NCBI GenBank assembly: GCA_023382535.1
Contig: JAHDWA010000057.1
Location: 1 to 61,381, forward strand
Reading direction: 5' to 3'
Origin: Anaerolineae bacterium
GTDB lineage: Bacteria; Chloroflexota; Anaerolineae; 4572-78; J111
DNA length: 61,381 bases
Part shown: piece by piece, positions 8,300-17,071 of the stretch
Numbering within the stretch: the first letter of the stretch is position 1
How the letters are laid out: each line of letters begins with the position of its first letter
Made by a program: the position numbers and the translations under genes
The notes under the pieces: model-generated
The model's input: the letters and a program-made list of their open reading frames with translations, nothing else
What the model was told of the DNA's origin: nothing
The model's database searches: none

Positions 8300-9511
8300 G
8301 TGAAGATCGTATTCATCGGCCCCTTTGGGCTGCAACCGAAGGGGACAATGAGTTCACGGGCCTTGCCGCTGGCCCAGGCGCTCGCCCGCCGGGGACACCG
8401 GATGACGATGCTCATCCCTCCCTGGGACGACCCGCCGCGGGCCGGGCAGAGCTGGGAGGAAGGCGGTGTGCGGGTCGTCAATGTGCCTCTGCCACCGCGC
8501 TGGCCGCTGCTCTTTCATATCCTATTGACCCGGACTCTGGTGGCTAAAGCATGGGCGCTTAAGCCAGAGGTGATTCACTTTTTCAAGCCTAAAGCCTACG
8601 CCGGATTGGCCCACCTGGCCGGGTGGGGGCTGCGCCGGTTAAGAAACCTGCCGGTGCGGCTGGTGGTGGATACCGACGATTGGGAGCAAGCCTGGAACGA
8701 GCAGTCGTCTTACTCCTTTGTGCAAAAAAAGTTGTTCACCTGGCAAGAGTCGTGGGGCCTGCGTCACGCCGACGCCATCACCGTTGCCAGCCGCGCCCTG
8801 GAAAAGCTGGTCACCGCCGAAATAGGGGACGACCCGGCGCGGGTTTTTTATTTACCCAATGGGTGTAATCCCCCAGAGATGACCGCCGCAAATTCTCTTC
8901 CCCCGTCCCCCGTCCCCCGTCCCCCGTCTACTAATATCCGCCAAAAATGGTGTCTGGGCGATGCGCCCACCATCCTGCTCTACTCTCGTTTTTGGGAGTT
9001 CCGGCTGGAGCGGATTGTCACCCTGGTCCGAATGGTGGCAGCGCAGCTACCTCAGGCGCGCTGGCTGATGGTGGGTCAAGGGTTGCAGGGGGAGGAAAAG
9101 GCACTGGCGGCGCAACTGGCCGGGGCCGGCCTGGCCGAGTATGCCCGCTTTACCGGCTGGCTGCCGCTTGACGATGTGCCGGCCTATTTTGCAGCCGCCA
9201 GCGTAGCTGTCTACCCTTATGACGACACGTTAATCAACCGGACCAAATGCTCGGTCAAACTCATCAGCTTACTGGAAGCCGGGCTGCCGGTCGTCGCCGA
9301 TGCCGTTGGCCAGAATGCCGAGTACATTCAACACGGACGATCGGGCATTTTGACCCCTGCCGAAGACGATGCGGCCATGGCAGCGGCCCTGGTAGCCGTG
9401 CTGCAAAATCCGGCGCAGCAGCAAAAATTGGGGCAGGCCGCTTGCCAATGGGTGCTGAAAAATTTTAATTGGACTGATCTTGCGCAAATCGCTGAAAGGG
9501 CGTATGGTTGA
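8300..9511 (+). CDS. Glycosyltransferase family 4-like protein
   Basis: About 403 residues from a GTG at 8300, which places VKIVFIGPFGLQPKGTMSSR at the N-terminus as expected for a GT-B fold; a TTG at 8264 is possible but adds no homologous sequence. The acceptor half runs to about residue 200. The donor half includes DAPTILLYSRFWEFR, ARFTGWLPLDDVPAYFAAASVAVYPYDD and KLISLLEAGLPVVA, the usual nucleotide-sugar binding region. It probably adds a sugar to an envelope glycan. A (CCCCCGT)4 tract at 8900-8927 encodes a Pro-rich linker between the two halves, and one unit gained or lost would shift the frame. The stop overlaps the VanZ start (TGATG). Confidence 0.85.
   Translation: MKIVFIGPFGLQPKGTMSSRALPLAQALARRGHRMTMLIPPWDDPPRAGQSWEEGGVRVVNVPLPPRWPLLFHILLTRTLVAKAWALKPEVIHFFKPKAYAGLAHLAGWGLRRLRNLPVRLVVDTDDWEQAWNEQSSYSFVQKKLFTWQESWGLRHADAITVASRALEKLVTAEIGDDPARVFYLPNGCNPPEMTAANSLPPSPVPRPPSTNIRQKWCLGDAPTILLYSRFWEFRLERIVTLVRMVAAQLPQARWLMVGQGLQGEEKALAAQLAGAGLAEYARFTGWLPLDDVPAYFAAASVAVYPYDDTLINRTKCSVKLISLLEAGLPVVADAVGQNAEYIQHGRSGILTPAEDDAAMAAALVAVLQNPAQQQKLGQAACQWVLKNFNWTDLAQIAERAYG
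8900..8927. repeat. Heptanucleotide tandem repeat (CCCCCGT)4 inside the glycosyltransferase gene
   Basis: Four exact copies of a seven-base unit lie in the coding frame and encode a Ser/Pro/Val/Arg linker. Because seven is not a multiple of three, copy-number slippage would truncate the protein. Confidence 0.85.
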
Positions 9512-9954
9512 TGGAATTCCGACTTGAGTTACTGCCGCGCTGGCTGCGCGATATTGTGCCGCTGGTATTCTGGATGGTCCTCATCTTCATACTCTCGGCC
9601 CAATCCAGGCTGATCGAGATTGAGGATGGGGCCGACGAAAAGATTTTTTACAAAACAGCTCACTTTGTGACTTATGCCGTTCTGGCCTGGCTGTGGTGGC
9701 GGGTCTTGGCCCCGCAGCGGCAGGCCGCCTGGTCAGTTTTATTACTGGCGTTTGCTTTGGCGACGCTGTATGGGATCAGCGATGAAATTCACCAGCTCTT
9801 TGTGCCGGGCCGACATGGGCAGGTAGCGGATGTTCTTTTTGATGCCGCGGGGGCATGGGCGATGATCTTGCTGATCCGCCGGGTCAACTGGCTGCGGTCC
9901 TGGCCTGACTCGCTCAGCCTTCCCTGGTGGGGACGATTGAAACGGGAAGTCTAA
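9511..9954 (+). CDS. VanZ family membrane protein
   Basis: 147 residues with four predicted membrane helices. VanZ-like features are the N-terminal WMVLIFILSAQSR, the KTAHFVTYAVLAWLWWR helix and the signature LYGISDEIHQLFVPGRHGQVADVLFDAAGA. VanZ proteins are named from low-level teicoplanin resistance, but most family members have no known reaction. ATG 9511 overlaps the stop of the upstream glycosyltransferase, so the two are probably co-translated. Confidence 0.9.
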   Translation: MEFRLELLPRWLRDIVPLVFWMVLIFILSAQSRLIEIEDGADEKIFYKTAHFVTYAVLAWLWWRVLAPQRQAAWSVLLLAFALATLYGISDEIHQLFVPGRHGQVADVLFDAAGAWAMILLIRRVNWLRSWPDSLSLPWWGRLKREV

Positions 9955-10073
9955 TTGGCCCAAAGTGGTAGAAAAAAACTTTTCTGGGGAGTTATATCAG
10001 GCAGGGTGACAACCTTTGGCGGCGGGCGGCGGTCTGCCGGCGCCGGTCATAATTTGAAGGAGAGATGCTTTAG

Positions 10074-10715
10074 ATGATACCGCTCTCACCCGAGCAAAGG
10101 GATTATAAAGAGAGAACGCTCAATCAACTGCTGCTTAACGTGCCGCAAGTGGAAGCTCAATTGGCGCGAGAAACGCAGCGGCAGGTGATGGTGACGCTGC
10201 ATGAGCAGCTTGAAGCGATGGAGGCCCACGTTGTCCGGCTGCAGCAAGAGCTGGCCAACGACGTGATCCTGGAACCGGTTGCCGACGAACTGTGCCGCCA
10301 GGCGGCCACGGCACTGACCAAACAGAAGCTGTTTATGGCCAGGCGCTACGTCAACAAACTGGAGGCAATTGAGCCTTTTTATCCTGAGTTGGGCCGGCTC
10401 AAACAGGAGGCTGAAAGTGGCCAGGTCAGCCGGCGTACCCGCGCTCTGAGCCAGAGCGACCTGTTCCCAACACTGGTGGCTGCGGCTAATGTCCCTCTGC
10501 TGGCTGCCGGACCCAGCGCCCACGCCGCGCCGCAAGCATCGCCAGGAGCTAACGAGGCGCCGGCGGCCAGGGTGAGGCTAGGAGAGCCAGGGGGCCTGCG
10601 CCAATACTTTCAATTTCACATCATTGCCAGTTGCCTGGTTATCGTCCTGATTGCCTGCGCCATGGCCGGCGTGGGGGGGATGAGCGTTTTGCGCTGGTTG
10701 ATTGAAGGCAGCTAA
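10074..10715 (+). CDS. Coiled-coil protein with C-terminal membrane helix, unknown function
   Basis: 213 residues. AGGAGA lies eight bases before the ATG. Residues 1-125 are helical and charged, with heptad-like Leu/Gln spacing (TLNQLLLNVPQVEAQLARETQRQ, then MEAHVVRLQQELAND). An Ala/Pro-rich linker follows (about 140-170), and one hydrophobic helix (about 183-207, FHIIASCLVIVLIACAMAG) ends near the C-terminus. The topology suggests a tail-anchored cytoplasmic coiled coil. I do not recognise the family. Confidence 0.6.
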   Translation: MIPLSPEQRDYKERTLNQLLLNVPQVEAQLARETQRQVMVTLHEQLEAMEAHVVRLQQELANDVILEPVADELCRQAATALTKQKLFMARRYVNKLEAIEPFYPELGRLKQEAESGQVSRRTRALSQSDLFPTLVAAANVPLLAAGPSAHAAPQASPGANEAPAARVRLGEPGGLRQYFQFHIIASCLVIVLIACAMAGVGGMSVLRWLIEGS

Positions 10716-10720
10716 CCCAT

Positions 10721-10741
10721 TTACGATTTACGATTTGCGAC
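10721..10741. repeat. Heptanucleotide repeat, TTACGAT type, three copies
   Basis: Two exact TTACGAT units and one TTGCGAC variant lie between two convergent genes. It belongs to the heptamer class seen throughout the window. Confidence 0.7.
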
Positions 10742-10805
10742 TTTAGTACTCAAACACCCAATCGTCCTAAAGGATACCCTGGCGGTATAAATCCAAAATC
10801 CCAAA

Positions 10806-11612
10806 TTATGAGACCTCTACCAACCCGGTCAACTCGGCCCACTCCGACTCGCTCAGTTCCGGGGCGCGCTCATTTTTGCGAATGGTAATCTCCCCGAAAA
10901 GCCCCGCCTGTTCAACCTGAATCACCTGCCGTTTAATCAACTCCAGCACGGCCAGCAGCGTGACAATGACCTCAATCCGGCTGCGACTTCGAGCCAGCAG
11001 TCGTTGAAAGTTGATAGTCCGGTTGGCCGTCAGTTCCTGCCGGATGTGGACCATTTGCTGGCCGATGGTCACAATTTGGGGCGCAATGACCTCGTCCACG
11101 ACAGGGTCGGGCGGCCTGATAGCCAGGGCGTTGCGCGCGGCTTGCAGCAGCGCCTCCAGGCTGATTTCGCCGGGGACGAGCTTGGGTTCAATTTTGATCG
11201 GCGGGGCCAAGCGCACAAAGTTACGCCGGCCGCCGGCTTCGACCTCCTGCAATTGGGCGGCGATTTTTTTGTACTGCTTGTAGGCCAGCAGTTGGCGGGC
11301 TAATTCATCGCCCACATCCTCTTCTTCCTCGTCGAGCATACTGGCCGGCGGGCGCGGCAGCAGGGCCTCGGATTTGATCACAATCAACTTGGCCGCCACG
11401 ACCAAAAAGTCGGCCAGCTCGTCCGGATCAATCTCACGCAAGATGTTCAGATAGGCCAAATATTGATCGGTGACATACGCCAGCGATATTTTGGTGATAT
11501 CCAACTCTTCCTGCTCGATCAGGTTGAGTAGCAAATCAAGCGGCCCCTGAAAGCCGGGCAGGTCTACGCTGTAGGTTTCGGGGGGGGCATTAGAAAGTCT
11601 GTTTGTATCCAT
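10806..11612 (-). CDS. scpA: Segregation and condensation protein A
   Basis: 268 residues, the normal ScpA length. The N-terminal SMC-binding region is clear (SVDLPGFQGPLDLLLNLIEQEELDITKISLAYVTDQYL), followed by FLVVAAKLIVIKSEALLP. The C-terminal winged helix includes INFQRLLARSRSRIEVIVTLLAVLELIKRQVI and ends with LSESEWAEL. ScpA is the kleisin that bridges SMC heads in the bacterial condensin and works with ScpB in chromosome compaction. No scpB or smc gene is adjacent in this window. Confidence 0.95.
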   Translation of the reverse strand: MDTNRLSNAPPETYSVDLPGFQGPLDLLLNLIEQEELDITKISLAYVTDQYLAYLNILREIDPDELADFLVVAAKLIVIKSEALLPRPPASMLDEEEEDVGDELARQLLAYKQYKKIAAQLQEVEAGGRRNFVRLAPPIKIEPKLVPGEISLEALLQAARNALAIRPPDPVVDEVIAPQIVTIGQQMVHIRQELTANRTINFQRLLARSRSRIEVIVTLLAVLELIKRQVIQVEQAGLFGEITIRKNERAPELSESEWAELTGLVEVS

Positions 11613-11819
11613 TTCTCAGTTTTGGGCAAAGGTGAAGGGTATAATTCCTTAGAAAAATTCTTCCATCCATTTTGGGCCGGGATTTGCGGACAGGGTGGTT
11701 GTCCTCTGCATTAGGAGATTTCTTCCTCATTTTTTCATCCTCATATCCTCTGATCCCGACAGAAATTTCTCAAGAGGATTACAACAGCTTTGTCGGTCAC
11801 AGCCGGTAGTCAGTTGTCC

Positions 11820-13193
11820 TCACCGCCACGACCACACCGCCAGCGTCCCTTCTCCCACCTTGAGCGGCTCCTCGACGCCAGCGGTATCGAGCACCCAGAC
11901 GGTACTGGCTGCGGTCTCTTCGCTTTCCTGGCGGGTGGCGACAAAATAGCGGCTGTCCGGCGACCAGAAAGTGAGCGATTGATGGTACTGGTCGAAAAAG
12001 GGCACCGTTTGCAGGAAATCGCCGGTGGGGGTGAAGGAAAGCAGGGTTGCAAAGGTATCGGCGGCCACGTCATAAACCAGCCAGCGAAAGACAACCTCCT
12101 GGGGCAGCGGCGCGGCCAGACCGCCGGCTTTGGCCGTTGAGCCGTCGTCGCGCCGGGCCAGGGCCAGCAGGGCCAGCTTGCTGCTGTCAGGCGACCAGTA
12201 CAGGGACCCGACCGGGTTGTCCAGGAGGCGGCGCGGGTGCGCTCCGTCGGTATCTACCATATAGGCAACCCCAAACGGAGGATGAGTGTCACCCTCAATC
12301 TGAACATAGGCCAGGTGTTTGTTGTCGGGAGCCAGGGCTAAGTAGGCATAATTTTGGAGACCGGTAACGAGCGTCTCTTTTAAGGTGGCCGCATCCGTTC
12401 TGTAAATGGCCTCCTGCTGCTTGTCGTCGGCAGCGATATAATAGAAATATTGGCCGTCCGCCGACCAAAACGGCGCTTGAAACAGGCCCGGCGCCAGGTT
12501 AAGCTGGACTCGTTCCGCCCCCACCTGGTTGTCCAGCAGCGAAAGGTGCGCTTCGCTCGACGAACTCCGTGCCCCGCCGACGTGCATCAGTAACTTGGCG
12601 CTGTTCGGGGCCCAAACCCAGTAAAACGGCGCGCCCGCGCCCAAAACATGGTCACTGCCAGGAGTGTCAGGATTGATCTGGCGCATGAACAAATTTTCCG
12701 TCTCCTGGGTTAAAAAGGTCAGACTGCGGCTGTCGGGGGACCAGTAGAGATAGAAGGGCGCCGACGCGGGCTGGTCAAATAAAATCGTGGGGCTGCTTTT
12801 GGCGGCAGGGCTGACATAAAGAACCGCTTCCCCCTTTTCATTCGGCCCGACAAAGGCCAGCCGGCGGCTATCGGGGGACCAGGTGGGGAAATTGTAACCT
12901 TTGCCGTCGGCGGTGATACCCCGCAGATTTTCACCACTGGGCGCGACAAGCCACAAGTTGCCGTCATTGCCGGCAAAAGCGATTTGATTGAGTACAGGTT
13001 GTTCGGCGGATTGGGTCATTGTCTCGGTTATAGCTGTGACATTTTCTGGCATCCCATCGAAGAGAAAGTATAAAAGTCCCGCCCCGACACAAATAAACGC
13101 CAGCAAGACCAGGCCAACCAGTCCCACGATGATAGCGATCACCCGGTACGGTTTTTTGGCCGGAGTATCTCTACCCGGATTTGAACTTTCCAT
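11820..13193 (-). CDS. TolB-like beta-propeller protein with N-terminal membrane anchor
   Basis: 457 residues. One membrane helix (about 18-42) anchors an extracytoplasmic domain. At least seven propeller blades can be counted from WSPDS-like repeats: PTWSPDSRRLAF, LYWSPDSRSLTF, WVWAPNSAKLLM, PFWSADGQYFYY, LALAPDNKHLAY, LYWSPDSSKLAL and TFWSPDSRYFVA. These are the WD40-like/PD40 repeats of TolB and related proteins. Chloroflexota lack a Tol-Pal outer-membrane context, so the role is probably protein or ligand binding at the cell surface. It lies 38 bases downstream of rsmD on the same strand. Confidence 0.8.
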   Translation of the reverse strand: MESSNPGRDTPAKKPYRVIAIIVGLVGLVLLAFICVGAGLLYFLFDGMPENVTAITETMTQSAEQPVLNQIAFAGNDGNLWLVAPSGENLRGITADGKGYNFPTWSPDSRRLAFVGPNEKGEAVLYVSPAAKSSPTILFDQPASAPFYLYWSPDSRSLTFLTQETENLFMRQINPDTPGSDHVLGAGAPFYWVWAPNSAKLLMHVGGARSSSSEAHLSLLDNQVGAERVQLNLAPGLFQAPFWSADGQYFYYIAADDKQQEAIYRTDAATLKETLVTGLQNYAYLALAPDNKHLAYVQIEGDTHPPFGVAYMVDTDGAHPRRLLDNPVGSLYWSPDSSKLALLALARRDDGSTAKAGGLAAPLPQEVVFRWLVYDVAADTFATLLSFTPTGDFLQTVPFFDQYHQSLTFWSPDSRYFVATRQESEETAASTVWVLDTAGVEEPLKVGEGTLAVWSWR

Positions 13194-13231
13194 ACAATCC
13201 CCCTTTAGCCTGCCCGCTAACGTTTCAACGT

Positions 13232-13807
13232 TTAACCTTCAACCTCTGCTTCAGGCCGTTGATAAAAACAGAGCAGGGTGCTGCCGTATTTCCGCTCGTC
13301 GTATAACACCAGATTCTGCAGGGATATTTCTTCGTATTCAACAGGGTGAATCTGGACCACAACCGCGCCACCGGCTAAAAGCCACTGATCCACCTGCCGG
13401 TCAATTTTTTGAAGCGTTTTGCGCCACAGTTGCTTGTACTGAGGCGGGGCAACATAAATGAGATCGTAGGCTTGGCCGTGAGGGGGGGATTGGTCGAGGA
13501 AGTTGAAGACATCGGTCCGCTTGACCAGCGCCCGGGCGGCCAGACCGGTGGTGCGCAAATTCTCGCCGATGATGCGGGTTGCAGTCTGGCTCTTTTCCAC
13601 AAAAGTGACATGCGCTGCACCCCGGCTGAGGGCCTCGATGCCGACCGCCCCGGTGCCGCTGAACAAATCCAGCACCCGCGCCTCGATGATCCAGCTCCCC
13701 AAAATACTAAACAGAGCTTCTTTGGTGCGGTCGGTGATGGGACGAGTGTCCTCACTGGGCACAGCTTTGAGTTTTCTACCTTTGGCACTGCCGGCGATTA
13801 CGCGCAT
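13232..13807 (-). CDS. rsmD: 16S rRNA (guanine966-N2)-methyltransferase
   Basis: 191 residues, the usual RsmD length. MRVIAGSAKGRKLKAVP and RPITDRTKEALFSIL are the family N-terminus. The SAM-binding loop is VLDLFSGTGAVGIEALSRGA, and VTFVEKSQTA gives the ribose-binding acidic residue. The catalytic motif, usually DPPY, is replaced by YVAPPQYKQ: the Asp is Ala, while the two prolines and a nearby Tyr are kept. The enzyme methylates G966 of 16S rRNA in the small subunit. Confidence 0.88.
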   Translation of the reverse strand: MRVIAGSAKGRKLKAVPSEDTRPITDRTKEALFSILGSWIIEARVLDLFSGTGAVGIEALSRGAAHVTFVEKSQTATRIIGENLRTTGLAARALVKRTDVFNFLDQSPPHGQAYDLIYVAPPQYKQLWRKTLQKIDRQVDQWLLAGGAVVVQIHPVEYEEISLQNLVLYDERKYGSTLLCFYQRPEAEVEG

Positions 13808-13838
13808 CTAAGAATTCTGAATTTCAGGTTACCACTCG

Positions 13839-13913
13839 GGTGACTGGCACTTTTCTCCCTCGGCAAGACGGTTGAGACCAGCAAAGCTTGGGGCTAACCA
13901 AGTGCCAGTCACC
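13839..13913. repeat. Inverted GGTGACTGGCACTT pair
   Basis: Perfect 14-base arms at 13839-13852 and 13900-13913 enclose 47 bases. A related element with GGTGACAGGCACTT arms lies at 36371-36452. The loops are unrelated in sequence. Confidence 0.7.
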
Positions 13914-13997
13914 TTTGGCCTGAGTAGTTACAATTTCAGATTGGATTTGGCGGGAAGTATACCACAATTTAGGGGTGGGTGATAATCACTCTGAGCC

Positions 13998-14993
13998 TCA
14001 CAAGGGGATTGCTCCCAGTTCGGCCAGTTGGCGGCGATAGCGCTCGATATCTCGCCGGGTGGCTTGATCGTCGCTCTGTTGGGTCAGGCGCTGTTTGCTG
14101 AATGCCAGTTCGGTGGCCGCTTTGCGCAGCCGGCCCAAATGCCGCCAGGCAGTCAGGTCGCCCCGCAGCAACGCCTCCCAGCGTGATCCCTGCCAGCGGC
14201 TCCAGGAGGTAAGAATTTCGTACACCTCGGCGGTCACTTCCCCACTTAATTGCCTGACAATCCAACTTTTCTCTTGTCGCCAAATGAGGCCAATGACCAC
14301 GCCGAGCATCAGGATGCCACCCCAGTCTACGATCAAACTCAAACAAAGGGTTACGCAGCTCGCGCCGGCCAGGGTAGCTCCCAGGTTGTGCAGGCCGTGA
14401 AAAATCACGGCGGTGACAAATCCACCTACCAGGCTGCACATCCTGACCAGGAGATTGCGGCTCAAATAGGCCAGGGCCAACCCCGCCCCTGTCACCCCGC
14501 TGAAAAAAGCGTGATTCAGCCCAAAAGGAATGGTCCGCAGCAGCACTACAAAGGCCCAGTTGCCCCAGCCGCCCTCGATCAAAGCGCCGCCAAAGTAGAA
14601 AAGGTTCTCGGTGAAGGCAAAGCCCAGCCCCGCCATCGCCCCGTAGACGATTCCGTCAAGGACATTGTCAACTTCACGGTGGGCGACCAACAAAATCAGA
14701 ACCAACCCCAGCCCTTTGGCCAGTTCTTCAGTCAGCGGCGCCCAGATGCTGCCGCCGACCACCTCGTAGACCAGCCCTTCGCCCGAGAAAACCCAGGTGG
14801 TGGGGATGTCTAACACAATCTGAGTGATCAAGGCCACAATGATGGCCGGGACAGCCCCCCAGCCAAAAGCCAGGGCCAGCAGCCACCAGGGTTCCTTTTC
14901 ATGCTGGTCTAACCAATCAACAAACCAGCCATAGACGGCAGCGGGCATCAAGCCAAAGAGAAAACAAAGGAAAAGGCCGAGGAGGACCTCCAC
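13998..14993 (-). CDS. PrsW family intramembrane metalloprotease
   Basis: 331 residues, seven to eight membrane helices, GTG start. Family features are DQHEKEPWWLLALAFGWGAVPA, the EELAKGLGLVLIL motif with the paired glutamates, GAMAGLGFAFTENLFYFG, FGLNHAFFSGVTGAGLALAY and HGLHNLGA. These supply the Glu/His residues proposed to bind the catalytic metal. PrsW cleaves the anti-sigma factor RsiW in Bacillus; no sigma/anti-sigma pair is visible nearby, so the substrate is unknown. The cytoplasmic C-terminal 100 residues are charged and helical. Confidence 0.88.
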   Translation of the reverse strand: MEVLLGLFLCFLFGLMPAAVYGWFVDWLDQHEKEPWWLLALAFGWGAVPAIIVALITQIVLDIPTTWVFSGEGLVYEVVGGSIWAPLTEELAKGLGLVLILLVAHREVDNVLDGIVYGAMAGLGFAFTENLFYFGGALIEGGWGNWAFVVLLRTIPFGLNHAFFSGVTGAGLALAYLSRNLLVRMCSLVGGFVTAVIFHGLHNLGATLAGASCVTLCLSLIVDWGGILMLGVVIGLIWRQEKSWIVRQLSGEVTAEVYEILTSWSRWQGSRWEALLRGDLTAWRHLGRLRKAATELAFSKQRLTQQSDDQATRRDIERYRRQLAELGAIPL

Positions 14994-15016
14994 GTGAATT
15001 TATGCCTCGTAAAATG

Positions 15017-15056
15017 TGATGCGTGATGCGTAAAACTTTTCACGCATCACGCATCA
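15017..15056. repeat. Inverted heptamer repeats TGATGCG / CGCATCA
   Basis: Two TGATGCG units at 15017-15030 face two CGCATCA units at 15043-15056, forming a hairpin of heptamer repeats between the convergent ends of prsW-like and fhs transcription units. Confidence 0.7.
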
Positions 15057-15085
15057 TCTTTGCTTATGGAGAAATCATTTGAATA

Positions 15086-15150
15086 TCGGACAATCAGGAG
15101 TGCAAAAGTACACTTTTGCACTCCTACGAAGCCTAACGAATTGTCCGAGT
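15086..15150 (-). terminator. Nested hairpin downstream of fhs
   Basis: The inner stem AGGAGTGCAAAAGT (15096-15109) pairs perfectly with ACTTTTGCACTCCT (15112-15125). The outer arms, TCGGACAAT near 15086 and ATTGTCCGA near 15143, also pair. It lies 18 bases past the fhs stop on its strand. It could be a terminator or a small palindromic element. Confidence 0.55.
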
Positions 15151-15167
15151 TTTAATTGTGCTGCTTA

Positions 15168-16910
15168 TTAGAACAGGCCGACTACCTTGCCCGTCTCAAA
15201 ATCAATATCTACCTTCGTGAAAGCGGGCACGGAATTCAGGCCGGGCATGGTCCGCATCGCGCCGACCAGCGGATAGATGAAGCCGGCCCCGGCGCTGGCC
15301 CGGACCTCGCGGATAGGCAGGGTAAAACCTTTTGGCCGGCCTTTCAAAGTGGCGTCGTGGGATAAGCTGAGGTGGGTTTTGGCCATGCAGATGGGCAGAT
15401 TGCCCAGGCCGGCGTTTTCAAAGTTTTTGATCTGCTGATTGGCCGCTGCATCGTAGCTGACCCCGTCCGCGCCGTAGATGTCCCTGGCAATCTTTTCGAT
15501 TTTCTGCTTGATGCTCCACCCCAGCGGATAGAGGAACTGGAAGTTGCTGGGCTTCTCGCAAGCAGCGACGACCGCTTCGGCCAGCTCTACGGCCCCTGGG
15601 CCGCCTTTGGCCCAGTGCTCGGACAGGACGGCTTGCTCGGCCCCGGCCTGAACGGCCAGCTTCTTGAGCAGGGCCACTTCATTGTCAGTATCGGTGGGGA
15701 AGCGATTGATGGCGACGACCGCCGGAATGCCGAATTTCTGCACATTTTCGACGTGGGCGGCCAGGTTCTCAATGCCCTTTTCCAACAGCTCCAGGTTTTC
15801 TTCGGTGTAAGCCTTATCCAGGGCGCGACCCGCCACCACCGTGGGGCCGCCGCCGTGCATTTTCAAGGCGCGGATGGTTGCCACCAAAACGACCGTGTTC
15901 GGAATTAGGCCGGAGTAGCGGCACTTGATGTCGAAGAACTTTTCCATGCCGATGTCGGCCCCAAAGCCGGACTCGGTTATCACGTAGTCGGCCAACTTCA
16001 GCGCAATCTGGTCGGCGACGATGGAGCTGTTGCCGTGAGCTATGTTGGCAAACGGCCCGGCGTGGACAAAGGCCGGCTGGCCTTCCAGGGTTTGCATCAG
16101 ATTGGGCATGATCGCGTCCTTCATTAAGACCGTCACAGCTCCGGCTACACCCAAATCCTCCGCCGTGACCGGCTTGCCGCTCTTGTCCAGGGCCACAATC
16201 ATCCGGCCAAAGCGCTCGCGCATATCCTTAAGACTGGTGGTCAGGGCCAGAATGGCCATAATTTCCGAAGCGACGGTGATGTCGAAACCGCCTGGGCGGG
16301 GAACACCGTCCAGCGCGCCGCCCAGGCCCAGCACGATGTTGCGCAGGGCACGGTCGTTAACATCCAGCACCCGGTTCCACTGAATGTTGTAGGGGTCAAT
16401 ATTGAGCCGTTTCATGCCCAGTTTGGCCAGCTCCTCGTCGCTCTGGCGGCTTTCGTGATACAGGCGGGCGTCGAGCGCGGCAGCGACCAGGTTATGAGCA
16501 GCAGTAATGGCATGAATGTCGCCGGTGAGATGCAGGTTGAAATCCTCCATCGGAATGATCTGGCTGTAGCCGCCGCCGGCAGCGCCGCCCTTGATGCCAA
16601 AAGTCGGGCCTTGACTGGGCTGGCGGATGCAGATCATCGCCTTTTTGCCGATGTAGCCCAGTCCCTGGGTCAGGCCGACGCTGGTGGTGCTTTTACCCTC
16701 ACCCAGGGGGGTCGGGGTGATGGCGGTTACGTCAACGTACTTGCCCTGGGGCCGGCCGGCAAACCTTTGCAGCACGTCCAGGTGGACTTTGGCTTTGTAC
16801 TTGCCATACAGGTCCAGGTCGTCTTCAGTCAGGCCGAGGCTGGCGGCAATTTCAAGGATGGGTTTAACGGTAGCGGCTTGGGCGATTTCGAGATCGCTTG
16901 GAACGGACAT
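15168..16910 (-). CDS. fhs: Formate-tetrahydrofolate ligase
   Basis: 580 residues, close to the usual 555-560 with a slightly longer N-terminus. The ATP-binding loop [12 protein letters not shown] spans residues 66-76, followed by the family segments [20 protein letters not shown] and [14 protein letters not shown]. The C-terminus carries [20 protein letters not shown]. The enzyme makes 10-formyl-THF from formate, ATP and tetrahydrofolate in the cytoplasm. AAAGGAG lies upstream of the ATG. With the FchA homologue upstream on the same strand it forms the formate to methenyl-THF half of the methyl branch. It can serve formate assimilation, serine or purine synthesis, or the Wood-Ljungdahl pathway. 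Confidence 0.97.
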   Translation of the reverse strand: MSVPSDLEIAQAATVKPILEIAASLGLTEDDLDLYGKYKAKVHLDVLQRFAGRPQGKYVDVTAITPTPLGEGKSTTSVGLTQGLGYIGKKAMICIRQPSQGPTFGIKGGAAGGGYSQIIPMEDFNLHLTGDIHAITAAHNLVAAALDARLYHESRQSDEELAKLGMKRLNIDPYNIQWNRVLDVNDRALRNIVLGLGGALDGVPRPGGFDITVASEIMAILALTTSLKDMRERFGRMIVALDKSGKPVTAEDLGVAGAVTVLMKDAIMPNLMQTLEGQPAFVHAGPFANIAHGNSSIVADQIALKLADYVITESGFGADIGMEKFFDIKCRYSGLIPNTVVLVATIRALKMHGGGPTVVAGRALDKAYTEENLELLEKGIENLAAHVENVQKFGIPAVVAINRFPTDTDNEVALLKKLAVQAGAEQAVLSEHWAKGGPGAVELAEAVVAACEKPSNFQFLYPLGWSIKQKIEKIARDIYGADGVSYDAAANQQIKNFENAGLGNLPICMAKTHLSLSHDATLKGRPKGFTLPIREVRASAGAGFIYPLVGAMRTMPGLNSVPAFTKVDIDFETGKVVGLF

Positions 16911-16934
16911 AGTGGCTTTTCTCCTTTGAAAATA

Positions 16935-16988
16935 GTAGATGGTAGACGGTAGACAGCACCCCTTCGGGTGCGCCGAAGGGCGTAGACA
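16935..16988. repeat. GTAGACN heptamer repeat interrupted by a small hairpin
   Basis: Three GTAGAYG/GTAGACA units (16935-16955) are followed by a hairpin at 16957-16982 with arms CCCTTCG and CGAAGGG. GTAGACA then resumes at 16982. The hairpin is 25 of 26 identical to 8046-8071 and looks inserted into the heptamer run. Confidence 0.7.
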
Positions 16989-17071
16989 GGGAAAAAATCT
17001 TCTGCTACTTTGCTACCTGCTACCTTTTCCTAATTGAGTTGGATGTTACGCATCACGAATCACGTATTATC

